DNA of 64,000 nt from Kumtagia sp963829135 (GTDB taxonomy: Bacteria > Pseudomonadota > Alphaproteobacteria > Rhizobiales > Rhizobiaceae), in assembly GCA_963829135.1 (NCBI GenBank), contig CAWHHO010000005.1, forward strand, positions 806,001 through 870,000, in the 5' to 3' direction. The notes beneath the pieces were generated by a model. The model was not told the DNA's origin, searched no databases, and saw only the letters and a program-made list of their open reading frames with translations. Shown here piece by piece: positions 1-7,969 of this stretch. The first letter of the stretch is position 1; each line of letters begins with the position of its first letter. Made by a program: the position numbers and the translations under genes.

Positions 1-243
1 GGCACCGACATTCAACGCCTCGACAAGCGGCGGTCCAGCCGTGAACTCGACCCAGGAAACGCTGATACCTTTTGGCTCCAACGCCTTCTCGATCAGTTGC
101 TGCTGACGGGCGATCACCGGCAGGCCGGTCTTCTGATAGCCGATCTTGAGCTCCTTCAGGTCGTCTGCCTGAGCACCTGCGGTTGCCAGTGCGGCCACCG
201 CGAGCAAGCCAGCCTGAAATGCACGTCGGGTGATTTTCCGCAT
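1..243 (-). CDS. ssuA: Aliphatic sulfonate ABC transporter, substrate-binding protein (N-terminal part)
   Basis: Only the first 81 codons lie in the window; the gene runs off the left edge. The protein opens with a Tat/Sec-like export signal (KITRRAF followed by a hydrophobic Ala/Leu stretch ending near AGAQA). The mature start, DDLKELKIGYQKTG, with the following QQQLIEKALEP and VSWVEFTAGPPLVEALNVG segments, is typical of the SsuA/TauA periplasmic binding family. It should capture alkanesulfonates in the periplasm for an SsuBC-type importer. The divergent msuE-like gene supports a role in sulfonate-sulfur use. A 17 bp inverted repeat 67 bp upstream is shared with tauA. Family is clear; the exact sulfonate is inferred. 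Confidence 0.85.
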   Translation of the reverse strand, partial: MRKITRRAFQAGLLAVAALATAGAQADDLKELKIGYQKTGLPVIARQQQLIEKALEPKGISVSWVEFTAGPPLVEALNVGA

Positions 244-612
244 GAGACTTCTCCGTTACACGTTGCCGAGCAGTGCTAGCTTGCGACGAACGGAGTGAAG
301 CTAGCTAAGTCTACAATCTTTATAGAGTTAAGAGATTTCAAAAATCGCCTGTGATCTAGAAAGGTTTTGCCCTATGGCGGCGATTCCTAGATTGGCCCCA
401 TCGCGGAAGTCCGGGCTTCGGCGCGCGACATGCGAGCGAAGCTACTGTCGCAGCAGCGAGACGTCGGATCGCAGCTTTCGCAAAAATTTTCTTCTCGCTG
501 TCGGGATTTTGCGCAATTTGGCTCCTAAACCGGCAATAACTTCAGAAACCCATTCCAATCACAGCCCGTTAATTCTAGTACTATGATAGACTTAAATGAT
601 TGGAGCGAAGGC
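244..612. other. Divergent intergenic region between ssuA-like and msuE-like genes
   Basis: About 370 bp without a credible gene. It must hold the promoters of both divergent genes. The left third is AT-rich and contains the 17 bp inverted repeat at 310-326. The rest shows no recognisable RNA or repeat, and the short open frames in it lack ribosome-binding sites. Confidence 0.6.
310..326 (-). promoter_or_regulatory. Candidate sulfur-regulon operator upstream of ssuA-like gene
   Basis: On the coding strand this reads TCTATAAAGATTGTAGA, an imperfect inverted repeat with 5-7-5 spacing, ending 67 bp before the start codon. The same arrangement (TCTAC-N7-GTAGA) occurs 56 bp before tauA, and similarity extends to ACTCTA on one side and a TTA on the other. 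The regulator is unknown; assignment to sulfur control is inference from the two target genes. Confidence 0.5.
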
Positions 613-1233
613 ATGGCCGATACCAGACCGAAGATCGTTGCTATCGCGGGAAACGTTCATCGTCCTTCAAAGTCGCGCGCTCTGGCTGAAGCGGTCGCCG
701 GATCGGTTGTCGAGCGCATCGACGCACAGATCAGCGTTTTCGACATGCTCGACGCCGGTCCAGGCCTGGGAGCGGCCTACACCAGGACAGAATTGTCCTC
801 GGACGCGCTCGCAATCGTCGAGGCTATCGAAAGGGCCGACGCCCTTATTGCCGTTTCACCCGTATACAAAGGCTCCTACACGGGCCTGTTCAAACACTTG
901 TTCGATTTCGTCGCGCCGCTGGCGCTCGTCAACCGGCCAGTCGTCGTTGGCGCGACCGGTGGGGGCCATCGCCACGGACTGGTCGTCGAACACCAGCTAA
1001 GACCGCTCTTCGGCTTTTTCTCAGCACTAACGGTCCCGACCTCGGTCTATGCGAGCGACCACGAATTCGTCGGCGGCGTGCCAACAGACCCTGCGGTGAG
1101 AGAACGCATCGACCTTGCCGGCGCGCAGCTTGCGGCCCTGCTGCTCTCCCGTCGGACCACGGTAACCTTGAACGGCGTCCCCAGCTTCAAAGCGGCGGTG
1201 CCGCAGTCCGAGAAGCACCAACTGTCTGCATAG
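613..1233 (+). CDS. msuE: NAD(P)H-dependent FMN reductase, MsuE/SsuE type
   Basis: A flavodoxin-fold reductase of 206 aa that would supply reduced FMN to two-component alkanesulfonate monooxygenases. Seen in the sequence: an N-terminal beta strand and phosphate-binding loop (KIVAIAGNVHRPSKSR), the FMN-contacting SPVYKGSYTGLFKHLFDF segment and the ATGGGHRHGLVVEHQLRPLFGFF signature of MsuE-like enzymes. The ATG at 613 is preferred over 583 because GGAGCG at 602-607 gives a well-placed ribosome-binding site. It is divergent from the SsuA-like gene and followed by a flavoprotein gene, consistent with sulfonate desulfurisation. The partner monooxygenase is not in the window. Confidence 0.85.
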   Translation: MADTRPKIVAIAGNVHRPSKSRALAEAVAGSVVERIDAQISVFDMLDAGPGLGAAYTRTELSSDALAIVEAIERADALIAVSPVYKGSYTGLFKHLFDFVAPLALVNRPVVVGATGGGHRHGLVVEHQLRPLFGFFSALTVPTSVYASDHEFVGGVPTDPAVRERIDLAGAQLAALLLSRRTTVTLNGVPSFKAAVPQSEKHQLSA

Positions 1234-1355
1234 GGCCTCAGAAACGACGTGACTCAACCGCTCGGAAACCCGATCAAAACCAGGGAGCCGATATCTGGAG
1301 CGCGTGACTATCGTTTCGCAACTGGCAAAAACACTCAATGGGAGGGTTTCAAGCC

Positions 1356-2774
1356 ATGGAAGCATTTCTGCTCCAGCAACTGGGGGCGCCGGGGAAGGCG
1401 GTTCGCGGACTGGATGCTGCGCCGATGAGCGAACGCGCACGCCCCTCGATCATCATCGTGGGCGGCGGCGCGAGCGGCGTTATCCTTGCCGCGCATTTGC
1501 TAAAGGCCGGGCGTACCGACTTGCGCGTTACACTCATCGAAAAAGGCCCTGCGATCGGGCGCGGAGTCGCTTACTCCACTCAACTCAGCGACCATCTGCT
1601 CAACGTCACCGCCAACCGCATGAGCGCCTTCGCCGATGATCCGATGCATTTTTGGAATTGGCTCGAGCGCAATGACTTGGCGCCAGGCGACAATCCGCAG
1701 GCGTTCGTTCCAAGGCATCTCTACGGCAGCTACCTTGCTTCGTTGCTTGAGGAATTCCTGCAAGGCAACGAGGCGACGCGGCGTCTGCGGCTGATCCGAG
1801 ACGAATGCACATCGGTAACGCCAGCGGTATCCGGCGTAGATGTCCGCCTCGCCAGCGGCGTCAGCTTGGCCGCCCAGGTCGCGGTGCTGGCAGTCGGCCA
1901 CAACTCTTCGCCGGCACAGGAGCAGGCGTTTGCGACTCGCATCGGCTCGACCGCCGATGACCCGCCTGACCCGGACGCCCGTGTCATGATTCTCGGCACG
2001 GGTCTCAGCATGGTCGATGCCTGGCTGACGCTGTGCAATCGTGGACATCGCGGCCAGGTCCTCGCAGTCTCTCGCCGGGGCCTGCTGCCGCAGCCGCATG
2101 GCTCACCGCGCAACCCGATGCAGCTTGACCGCGCCGATATTCCACTTGGCACAGAACTCTCCTACTTCGTCAGCTGGGTCGGCCGACTGATCGTCGAGCG
2201 GCAAAAGGCTGGCGGCAACTGGCGGGACGTTGTCGACGGACTGCGGCCTTACAACCAGCTGATCTGGCAGAACTGGCCAAGCTCAGCCAAGCGCCGGTTC
2301 CTGAATCACACCAAAGCCTGGTGGGATATCCATCGGCACCGCGTCCCACCGGACATCCATGCGGCTCTTAGCGAAGCTGTGTCTTCTGGACGCGTTAAGT
2401 TGATCGCCGCGCGCGTGCTCAGCGCTGAAAAGCAGGACGGTGAGATCGACGTAAGGCTGCGCCCTCGCCATTCCCGCTTTACCCATGTCGAGCGCGTCGC
2501 CCGGGTTTACGATTGTACCGGGATTGTCAGAGACGTGTCCGCCGGTTCGATTACCGTCGTTCGATCGCTGGTGGAGCGCGGTCTAGCGCGGGCGGACCCC
2601 TTGAAGCTCGGCCTCGATGTTACGACTGACTGCGCGGTCGTCGCGCAGAACGGAGCGGCGTCCGATAAGATTTTTGCCATTGGGCCACTGACACGTGGCA
2701 CATTCTTCGAGATCGATGCCGTCCCCGACATCCGGCTCCAATGCGCTCGTCTCGCGAAAGCGCTGGTTTCCTGA
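1356..2774 (+). CDS. FAD/NAD(P)-binding oxidoreductase
   Basis: A flavoprotein of about 472 aa with an N-terminal dinucleotide-binding motif (IIIVGGGASGVILAAHLL) followed by a GRGVAYST segment typical of the FAD-NAD(P)-binding family (PF13454, YdhS-like). A second nucleotide-binding stretch, VMILGTGLSMVDAWLTL, lies near residue 210, and the C-terminus has the IFAIGPLTRGTFFEIDAVPDIR signature of the family. GGAGGG at 1341-1346 favours ATG 1356; ATG 1338 and 1425 are alternatives. It lies 122 bp after the FMN reductase on the same strand, so a role in organosulfur oxidation or redox supply is plausible but not shown. The substrate is unknown. Confidence 0.75.
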   Translation: MEAFLLQQLGAPGKAVRGLDAAPMSERARPSIIIVGGGASGVILAAHLLKAGRTDLRVTLIEKGPAIGRGVAYSTQLSDHLLNVTANRMSAFADDPMHFWNWLERNDLAPGDNPQAFVPRHLYGSYLASLLEEFLQGNEATRRLRLIRDECTSVTPAVSGVDVRLASGVSLAAQVAVLAVGHNSSPAQEQAFATRIGSTADDPPDPDARVMILGTGLSMVDAWLTLCNRGHRGQVLAVSRRGLLPQPHGSPRNPMQLDRADIPLGTELSYFVSWVGRLIVERQKAGGNWRDVVDGLRPYNQLIWQNWPSSAKRRFLNHTKAWWDIHRHRVPPDIHAALSEAVSSGRVKLIAARVLSAEKQDGEIDVRLRPRHSRFTHVERVARVYDCTGIVRDVSAGSITVVRSLVERGLARADPLKLGLDVTTDCAVVAQNGAASDKIFAIGPLTRGTFFEIDAVPDIRLQCARLAKALVS

Positions 2775-2781
2775 CAGACCG

Positions 2782-2970
2782 CTACCAATGGCTCAAGCAG
2801 AGGCCCAGGTAAAAGCTGTCGTCGCGAGGCGGCAACCGCTCCTGCTCCGGCAAGTCGGAGGCCGGCCGTTGAGGCGCAAATCCGGCCCTTGTTTGCTTGT
2901 CGGCAGACGGGCCCGGCTGCGCTTCAGGCTTGGGTTGCCCAAGCAAGAAGGGAACGATTGGACGAATCAT
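2782..2970 (-). CDS. Possible small protein at the end of the tauABC operon
   Basis: A 62-codon frame starts 27 bp after the tauC stop, behind a strong Shine-Dalgarno sequence (CGGAGG, 7 nt before the ATG). The product starts MIRPIVPFLLGQPKPE, is rich in Pro, Gln and Arg and ends DDSFYLGLCLSHW. I recognise no domain. Spacing and ribosome-binding site argue for translation as a fourth operon member; the unremarkable composition and lack of any known homologue argue for caution. The alternative is a chance frame behind a chance GGAGG. Confidence 0.4.
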   Translation of the reverse strand: MIRPIVPFLLGQPKPEAQPGPSADKQTRAGFAPQRPASDLPEQERLPPRDDSFYLGLCLSHW

Positions 2971-2997
2971 GAGTAGCCTCCGTCGTTTGGTCGTATT

Positions 2998-3885
2998 TCA
3001 CTCTCGCCCAGCCCAAGGCACTAGAACGGCCTCGATCTTTCGAATGCCGAACTCCAGAGCAAAAGCGATGATCGCGATCACAAAAATTCCCATGATCACG
3101 ACGTCGGTAACCAGGAACTGCGCGGCCGACTGGATCATGAAACCAAGGCCGCGCGTAGCGGCGATCAGCTCGGCAGCAACCAGCGTCGACCATCCGGCGC
3201 CGAGCGCGATACGCAAGCCAGTGAGGATCGACGGCAGCGCACTCGGCAGCACCACGTGGCGCAGCACCTGCAATCTCGATGCGCCGAGAGATCGCGCGGC
3301 GTTGATCCGGTCGACGTTGACGCCCTTTACTCCGGCCGCTGTCGAAAGAGCAACCGGCGCCAGCATGGCGATCGCGATTACCAGCACCTTCGATGGTTCG
3401 CCGATGCCGAACCAGATGATGACCAATGGCAGATAGGCCAGCGGTGGTATTGGCCGTAGAAATTCTAGCAGCGGATCGAAAATGCCGCGTCCGACCGTGC
3501 TCGCGCCGATTGCAAGGCCAACCGGGATCCCGACTGCCAGCGCTGCCAAAAGCGCCGCGAAAACCCGCCAAAGGCTGATCGCCAGATGTTGCCAGAGCGT
3601 GGCATCGACATAACCCACCGTCGCGACCGAGATTAGCTTGCTGAATACGGCGGCAGGCGGCGGCAGAAAGACCGGCGACACCAGCTTGAGGTGCGCCGCG
3701 AGCGCCCATGCAAGCAGGAGCAGCAGGATCGTTAAGACACTAACGGCACGCGCCGACCAGCCGAAGGCGCGGGGCGGCCCCGACCACGGGACCGCGATTG
3801 GATCGGGCGTGCCTTGATCCTGCCGCACCATCTCATACGTCGTGCGCGGCTCGCTGACTGAAACCGGGGGCACAATGGCATTCAT
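2998..3885 (-). CDS. tauC: Taurine ABC transporter permease
   Basis: Inner-membrane permease of 295 aa. A cytoplasmic N-terminal tail of about 45 residues precedes the first membrane segment (AVSVLTILLLLLAWALA), and about six hydrophobic segments follow. The EAA loop that docks on the ATPase is visible as INAARSLGASRLQVLRHVVLPSALPSILTGLR. The start ATG overlaps the tauB stop as ATGA, so the two are translationally coupled. With TauA and TauB it would import taurine and related sulfonates as sulfur source. The open frame continues upstream through tauB in another frame, but that extension has no family resemblance. Confidence 0.9.
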   Translation of the reverse strand: MNAIVPPVSVSEPRTTYEMVRQDQGTPDPIAVPWSGPPRAFGWSARAVSVLTILLLLLAWALAAHLKLVSPVFLPPPAAVFSKLISVATVGYVDATLWQHLAISLWRVFAALLAALAVGIPVGLAIGASTVGRGIFDPLLEFLRPIPPLAYLPLVIIWFGIGEPSKVLVIAIAMLAPVALSTAAGVKGVNVDRINAARSLGASRLQVLRHVVLPSALPSILTGLRIALGAGWSTLVAAELIAATRGLGFMIQSAAQFLVTDVVIMGIFVIAIIAFALEFGIRKIEAVLVPWAGRE

Positions 3886-4655
3886 GCCGTCTCTCCCTCG
3901 AAAATTGCGTCGGCGAGTTCGGCGCGGGCATCTATGAAGCCGCGATCGGCCTTTATTGAGCGGACCGGTTCGCCACCTGCGTAGCGACGGCCAAAACCAG
4001 TCTCGAATGTCTGCACGATGCGGCCGGGGTCTGGCGCCATAACGACGACACGCGTGGCCAGCAGCAATGCTTCCTCGATGCCGTGGGTAACCATCAGCAC
4101 GGCGATGGGCCGCGACGCCCATATGTCGAGCAGCAACGTCTGCATGCGCTCGCGGGTCAATGCGTCCAGCGCGCCTAGCGGCTCGTCCATCAGCAGGAAG
4201 TCCGGATCGGCGGCGAGAGCTCTTGCAAGTCCTATGCGCTGCCGCATGCCGCCCGACAAAGCCCAGATTGGTTTGTCGCCTGCCTGCCGCAGTCGCATCT
4301 GAGCCAGCAGGGCGTCGGACTTTGCTTCGCGCTCGGCACGCGGTACGCCGCGCATCCGCAAGGCGAATGCAACATTCTCGCGCGCCGTCAGCCACGGGAA
4401 GAGCGCGTCATTCTGAAAGACCACGGCGCGGTCTGCGCCGGGGGCCGTTATTCTACGATTATCGACGGTCACCGAGCCGGAAGCGGGGGTCACCAGCCCA
4501 GCGGCAACGTTGAGCAGTGACGTCTTCCCACAACCAGAACGGCCGGTGAGCACCACAAAGTCGCCGGTCGCCACTGACAGGCTGGTCTTGCCGACGGTCG
4601 GGCGCGGCTGATTGCCATAGCGGATCGTAATATCCGAAAGAGCGAGTATCGGCAT
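3882..4655 (-). CDS. tauB: Taurine ABC transporter ATP-binding protein
   Basis: ATPase subunit of 257 aa of the nitrate/sulfonate/taurine importer family. Walker A GRSGCGKT lies at residues 38-45, the ABC signature LSGGMRQR near 140, Walker B LLMDEP near 160, and the switch histidine in VTHGIEEA. It starts at MPILALSDITIRYG, 71 bp after tauA, and its stop overlaps the tauC start by four bases. A longer upstream frame exists but lacks homology and would run back into the tauA tail. It powers uptake of taurine through TauC. Confidence 0.92.
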   Translation of the reverse strand: MPILALSDITIRYGNQPRPTVGKTSLSVATGDFVVLTGRSGCGKTSLLNVAAGLVTPASGSVTVDNRRITAPGADRAVVFQNDALFPWLTARENVAFALRMRGVPRAEREAKSDALLAQMRLRQAGDKPIWALSGGMRQRIGLARALAADPDFLLMDEPLGALDALTRERMQTLLLDIWASRPIAVLMVTHGIEEALLLATRVVVMAPDPGRIVQTFETGFGRRYAGGEPVRSIKADRGFIDARAELADAIFEGETA

Positions 4656-4726
4656 GACATGGCTTTCGAGAGGAGCTGTCCGCCTGGCTGGGCCAGGGCG
4701 GACAGCTGCGCGCTTGGGAGAACGCG

Positions 4727-5740
4727 TCAGTTGGAAGCGGCTGCCTCGTTCACATATTTGGCCGAAACATACTTGCCGTAGTCCGGCAGCACGGCTTCGA
4801 TCTTGCCCTGCTCTTTCAGGAATTCGGATGTTGCAGCAATCGCCTTCACTGTATCGCCGCCAAGAAATTTGTCCGATGCCTGATCGGCCAGCGACGGAAA
4901 GACGTAGCCCTTGAGCAGCACGGGCACGTCCTCGACTTTCGCGCCGGTTATCTTTGCGATCTTCGCGGCTTGCTCGGAGGATGTACTCCATGCGTCCGGC
5001 GCCTTCAGGAATTCGGCGTAGGCATCGCCGGTCACCTTGACGAAGTCCGACACCGCTTGCGGGTTCTTCTGCGAAAAGTCGGTCCTAGCGATCCAGGCAT
5101 CGAATGTCGGTGCGCCCCATTCGGCGACCTTGGCGGAATCGACGATCAACTTGCCGGACGTCCTGATCTGGCCGAGTGCAGGATCCCAGACGTAGGCAGC
5201 GTCGATATCCCCACGCTCCCACGCCGCGGCGATCTCCGGCGGACGAAGGTTGAGGATTTCCACCGACTTCGGATCGACACCCTCATGCTTGAGCGCAGCC
5301 AGCAGGCTGTAGTGCGTTGTTGACACAAACGGAACTGCTACCTTCTTGCCGGCCAAGTCAGCGATCTTGGCAACACCGGATTCATTGCGTGCGACCAGTG
5401 CTTCAAACTCACCGATCAGACCGACCACGAATATGGTTTCGATCGGCAATTCGCGACTGGCGGCAGCCGCCAGTGGGCTCGATCCGACATATCCGATATC
5501 CACCGCACCGGAAGCGATGGCAGCGATCACATCGGCGCCGGAATCGAACTTCCGCCAGTCAATAGTTGCGCCAAGTGCTTTTTCGTAAAGGCCATCCGCC
5601 TGGGCGACCTTCGACGGCTCGACAACGGTTTGGTAACCGATAGTCAGCTTCAGTCCGTCGGCCAATGACGGTACTGCAAAGTTCGATGCAATGAGAAGGG
5701 TCGAAGCCGCGAGGAAGCTGCGGCGTGAAAGCAACGTCAT
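4727..5740 (-). CDS. tauA: Taurine ABC transporter substrate-binding protein
   Basis: Periplasmic binding protein of 337 aa, first gene of tauABC. An RRSFLAAS-type export signal ends near PSLADG. The mature part follows E. coli TauA closely in remembered motifs: GYQTVVEPSKVAQADG, TIDWRKFDSGADV, VGSSPLAAAAS, VPFVSTTHYSLLAALKH, ERGDIDAAYVWDPA and EWGAPTFDAW. These make taurine a better guess than general alkanesulfonates. The taurine dioxygenase gene tauD is not adjacent. A 17 bp inverted repeat lies 56 bp upstream of the start. Confidence 0.92.
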   Translation of the reverse strand: MTLLSRRSFLAASTLLIASNFAVPSLADGLKLTIGYQTVVEPSKVAQADGLYEKALGATIDWRKFDSGADVIAAIASGAVDIGYVGSSPLAAAASRELPIETIFVVGLIGEFEALVARNESGVAKIADLAGKKVAVPFVSTTHYSLLAALKHEGVDPKSVEILNLRPPEIAAAWERGDIDAAYVWDPALGQIRTSGKLIVDSAKVAEWGAPTFDAWIARTDFSQKNPQAVSDFVKVTGDAYAEFLKAPDAWSTSSEQAAKIAKITGAKVEDVPVLLKGYVFPSLADQASDKFLGGDTVKAIAATSEFLKEQGKIEAVLPDYGKYVSAKYVNEAAASN

Positions 5741-5795
5741 GAGCGTGTTCCTTGTCCCGTGGAGGAAACCGAATTGCCCACTGATGGTGCTTAAT

Positions 5796-5812
5796 TCTAC
5801 TAATTCTGTAGA
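5796..5812 (-). promoter_or_regulatory. Candidate sulfur-regulon operator upstream of tauA
   Basis: The coding strand reads TCTACAGAATTAGTAGA, an inverted repeat TCTAC-N7-GTAGA whose near end is 56 bp before the tauA start. It matches the element 67 bp upstream of the SsuA-like gene in arm sequence, spacing, orientation and distance. Overlap with a TAGAAT hexamer that could be a -10 box would suit a repressor or promoter-bound activator. The binding protein is unknown. Confidence 0.5.
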
Positions 5813-5994
5813 GTAAGGTTATTCCGAAAAAGAGCGGCTAAAGCGAATATTTTGCCAGCCAGTCGACGATTGCCGCTTTTCTGATCGCTCCATCCATAGC
5901 CGCTGGCTAGGGCAGCGGCTTGAAGCTCACGCAGAGCAATGGCGCCGACACCCGCAAACGGATGCGAATATTCGAAACGGGCATCCGGCCGGGT

Positions 5995-7227
5995 TCAATG
6001 CCCCGAGAAAACCAGGGTTTGCACCGGAAGGAGCAGCGCCTGAATTCGCAGGATCATGGCGTGTACGACAGCGACCGTATCGACCACATGCAGAAACAGC
6101 CAGCGAAGCGTGCCTATGTCCTTCGCTTCCAACGCGTCATGATTGTTGGTGTAGGCATTGGCGATGCAACTGCTGCCGCGCGGCACGCCATCGAGCCCGC
6201 CCGCATAGAGCGGTTCGAGATAGACCGTCAGCGTGCCGGGTTGTCCGATCTGCTGCACGTCGATCAGTTGATCCCCCGGCCGAATCTGTCCAGTGGCGAT
6301 GACGTCCTGCACTTCCGTGACGACCATCGGAATGATGGTGAATGGCTTGCCGATGCAGGTGGCCTCGGCGATCATGCCGGCCTTCATCACCTGCGCCTCG
6401 ATCTGTCCGAAGCCGGCGATGAGCGCGACGCGCTCGGATTGTTCGGGGATGAGGATGCCAGCGGGCCGCAGCATCGCCGTGACGACGTCGCCCGGCCGTA
6501 GCGTGAATTGCTGCACCGTGCCGGCGATTCCGGCGCGTACCGTGGTCTTGTCCAGTTCGACCTGTGCCTGGGCAAGGGCGGCCTCCGCACTCGCCCTTTG
6601 AGCGGGGAGGAGGGTGGCAATCTTCGTTTCCAGCGACTGCTTGTTCGCGACTGCGGCGGTCACCGCACCTTCTCGCCCAACAGCAGCTACCCGCAGGCGC
6701 TCGACCTCCCGCTGGGAAACGACGTTTGCGTTGCGACGCAGAAGCTCCGTCTTCGTATCTAGCTCATCCAGCGCTTGCTGGTAGGCCCCCTGCGCTTGAG
6801 CGATCATGCCATCGGCTGCCGCCACTTCCGTGCGCGCCACGGTCGTTTCGGCATCGATCTCGGCAATGCGACGCCGTGCCGTCTCCAGCGCGGCTTCCTG
6901 CTCGGAACTGTCAACTCGGAACAGCGGCGCGCCGGCCTCCACCTTTTGGTTCAGCGCGACATACACGTCCGCCACGCGGCCGGTGGTTTCCGGCAGAATG
7001 GTGACAGTGCGGTAGATCGAGGTGACGTTCTTAGTGGAAGGGTGGAAGTAGAAGATGAGCGTGATCAGCGAGATCGTCAGCAGCAGGCAGGTGGTGATGC
7101 CCCAGCGCAGTTCATACCACACCGTATAGAGATTGATCTCACGCCCGATTCGCTTGCCCTGCACATAGCGGCGGAAGAGATAATCAGGGAAAATCGTCAG
7201 CATTGAGCAGAGCAACAGTTCAAGCAT
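5995..7227 (-). CDS. HlyD-family membrane fusion protein (EmrA/YiaV-like)
   Basis: A 410 aa periplasmic adaptor anchored by one N-terminal membrane segment (GITTCLLLTISLITLIFYF, about residues 35-53). The biotinyl-lipoyl-like half motifs are present (VTILPETTGRVADVYVALNQKVEAGAPLF and later TTVRAGIAGTVQQFTLRPGDVV), with an Ala/Gln/Glu-rich coiled-coil hairpin between them at about residues 105-205. The ATG at 7227 has AGGGA upstream and overlaps the end of the preceding small membrane protein by 8 bp. The pair resembles yiaV-yiaW of enterobacteria. No outer-membrane channel or energised pump lies next to it, so the exported substrate is unknown. Confidence 0.82.
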   Translation of the reverse strand: MLELLLCSMLTIFPDYLFRRYVQGKRIGREINLYTVWYELRWGITTCLLLTISLITLIFYFHPSTKNVTSIYRTVTILPETTGRVADVYVALNQKVEAGAPLFRVDSSEQEAALETARRRIAEIDAETTVARTEVAAADGMIAQAQGAYQQALDELDTKTELLRRNANVVSQREVERLRVAAVGREGAVTAAVANKQSLETKIATLLPAQRASAEAALAQAQVELDKTTVRAGIAGTVQQFTLRPGDVVTAMLRPAGILIPEQSERVALIAGFGQIEAQVMKAGMIAEATCIGKPFTIIPMVVTEVQDVIATGQIRPGDQLIDVQQIGQPGTLTVYLEPLYAGGLDGVPRGSSCIANAYTNNHDALEAKDIGTLRWLFLHVVDTVAVVHAMILRIQALLLPVQTLVFSGH

Positions 7228-7648
7228 CGCTCTTTTCCCTTGCATCGCCCCCGGCTGTTCGCGCCTGACTTGAGGCCTCGTCCGGCATGACCCGCGCGGC
7301 TTCATCCTTTGTCGCTAGCCGCCTCAGCGACCGTGCGATCGACTCCATGGGGGTGGAAAAGTCGGGGAACTGGACAAACGCCAGCAGCAGGGCCGCGATC
7401 CAGAACAGGTGGTTGTGCGTGACGAGGGAGATCAGCGCCAGGACAGCCACGATCTCCATCTGCACACGGTTTGTCCGATGCGCCATGCGCTCCGGTACCG
7501 CGTGGAGCTGGAAGTACAGATTGCCGATCGCGAGAACCACGAGCAGCAGGAAAACGACGACAATGTTGAAAAGGATATCGCTTTGCCCTGGTGCACTGAT
7601 GAAGATCGGCAAATGCTCGATCGCCGCCGGATGGGTCGTATCCGCCAC
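7220..7648 (-). CDS. Small inner-membrane protein, YiaW-like partner of the HlyD protein
   Basis: A 142 aa protein with two predicted membrane segments (IVVVFLLLVVLAIGNLYF and EIVAVLALISLVTHNHLFWIAALLLA) separated by a short basic loop, and a charged cytoplasmic tail rich in Ala, Glu and Asp. It starts behind a perfect GGAGGA and overlaps the HlyD-type gene by 8 bp, so the two are co-translated. Topology and context match the DUF3302-type proteins found with YiaV-like adaptors; I cannot confirm homology from sequence alone. Confidence 0.72.
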   Translation of the reverse strand: MADTTHPAAIEHLPIFISAPGQSDILFNIVVVFLLLVVLAIGNLYFQLHAVPERMAHRTNRVQMEIVAVLALISLVTHNHLFWIAALLLAFVQFPDFSTPMESIARSLRRLATKDEAARVMPDEASSQARTAGGDAREKSDA

Positions 7649-7660
7649 CTTGGTTCCTCC

Positions 7661-7969
7661 TCAGCCGACACAGACAAATGCAAGCAGCATGTTTCCTGCC
7701 TGGAAGTCCAGCAGGTTTATACCGAAGGCTGCATCATATCGCACCAGTTCCCGTTGGCACGCATCCATCTGGCAGCCGGGCGCGTGTTCGGTAGTGAGGC
7801 ATCTCGCCATCTGCGTTTCACAGGCTTCCCTGCAAATGCGACTTTCGGCTGGATAATATCCGAGCCTATTGCCAAGGAGAACGTTTCCGCTGCAAGTTCG
7901 GCGGTCGATCGGGCCCGAAGGCGTTGGCCCGAAATCAGGAAATTGAAACGGCGGGAGGAGATCTGCCAT
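7661..7969 (-). CDS. Possible cysteine-containing small protein upstream of the YiaW-like gene
   Basis: An open frame of up to 102 codons ends 12 bp before the YiaW-like start, and its stop directly precedes that gene's GGAGGA, as in a tight operon. The product holds six cysteines, including the pattern CREACETQMARC and CQMDAC, with no clear signal peptide. Against it: the only upstream ATG has no ribosome-binding site and overlaps the rhaS start codon on the other strand (7968), which would leave no promoter room, and codon choice is not GC-rich at third positions. It may start later or be spurious. Confidence 0.3.
   Translation of the reverse strand: MADLLPPFQFPDFGPTPSGPIDRRTCSGNVLLGNRLGYYPAESRICREACETQMARCLTTEHAPGCQMDACQRELVRYDAAFGINLLDFQAGNMLLAFVCVG

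Noticed and set aside
3886..4395. N-terminal extension of tauC by about 170 codons
   Set aside because: It is tauB read in another frame; family length and the ATGA overlap fix the start at 3885.
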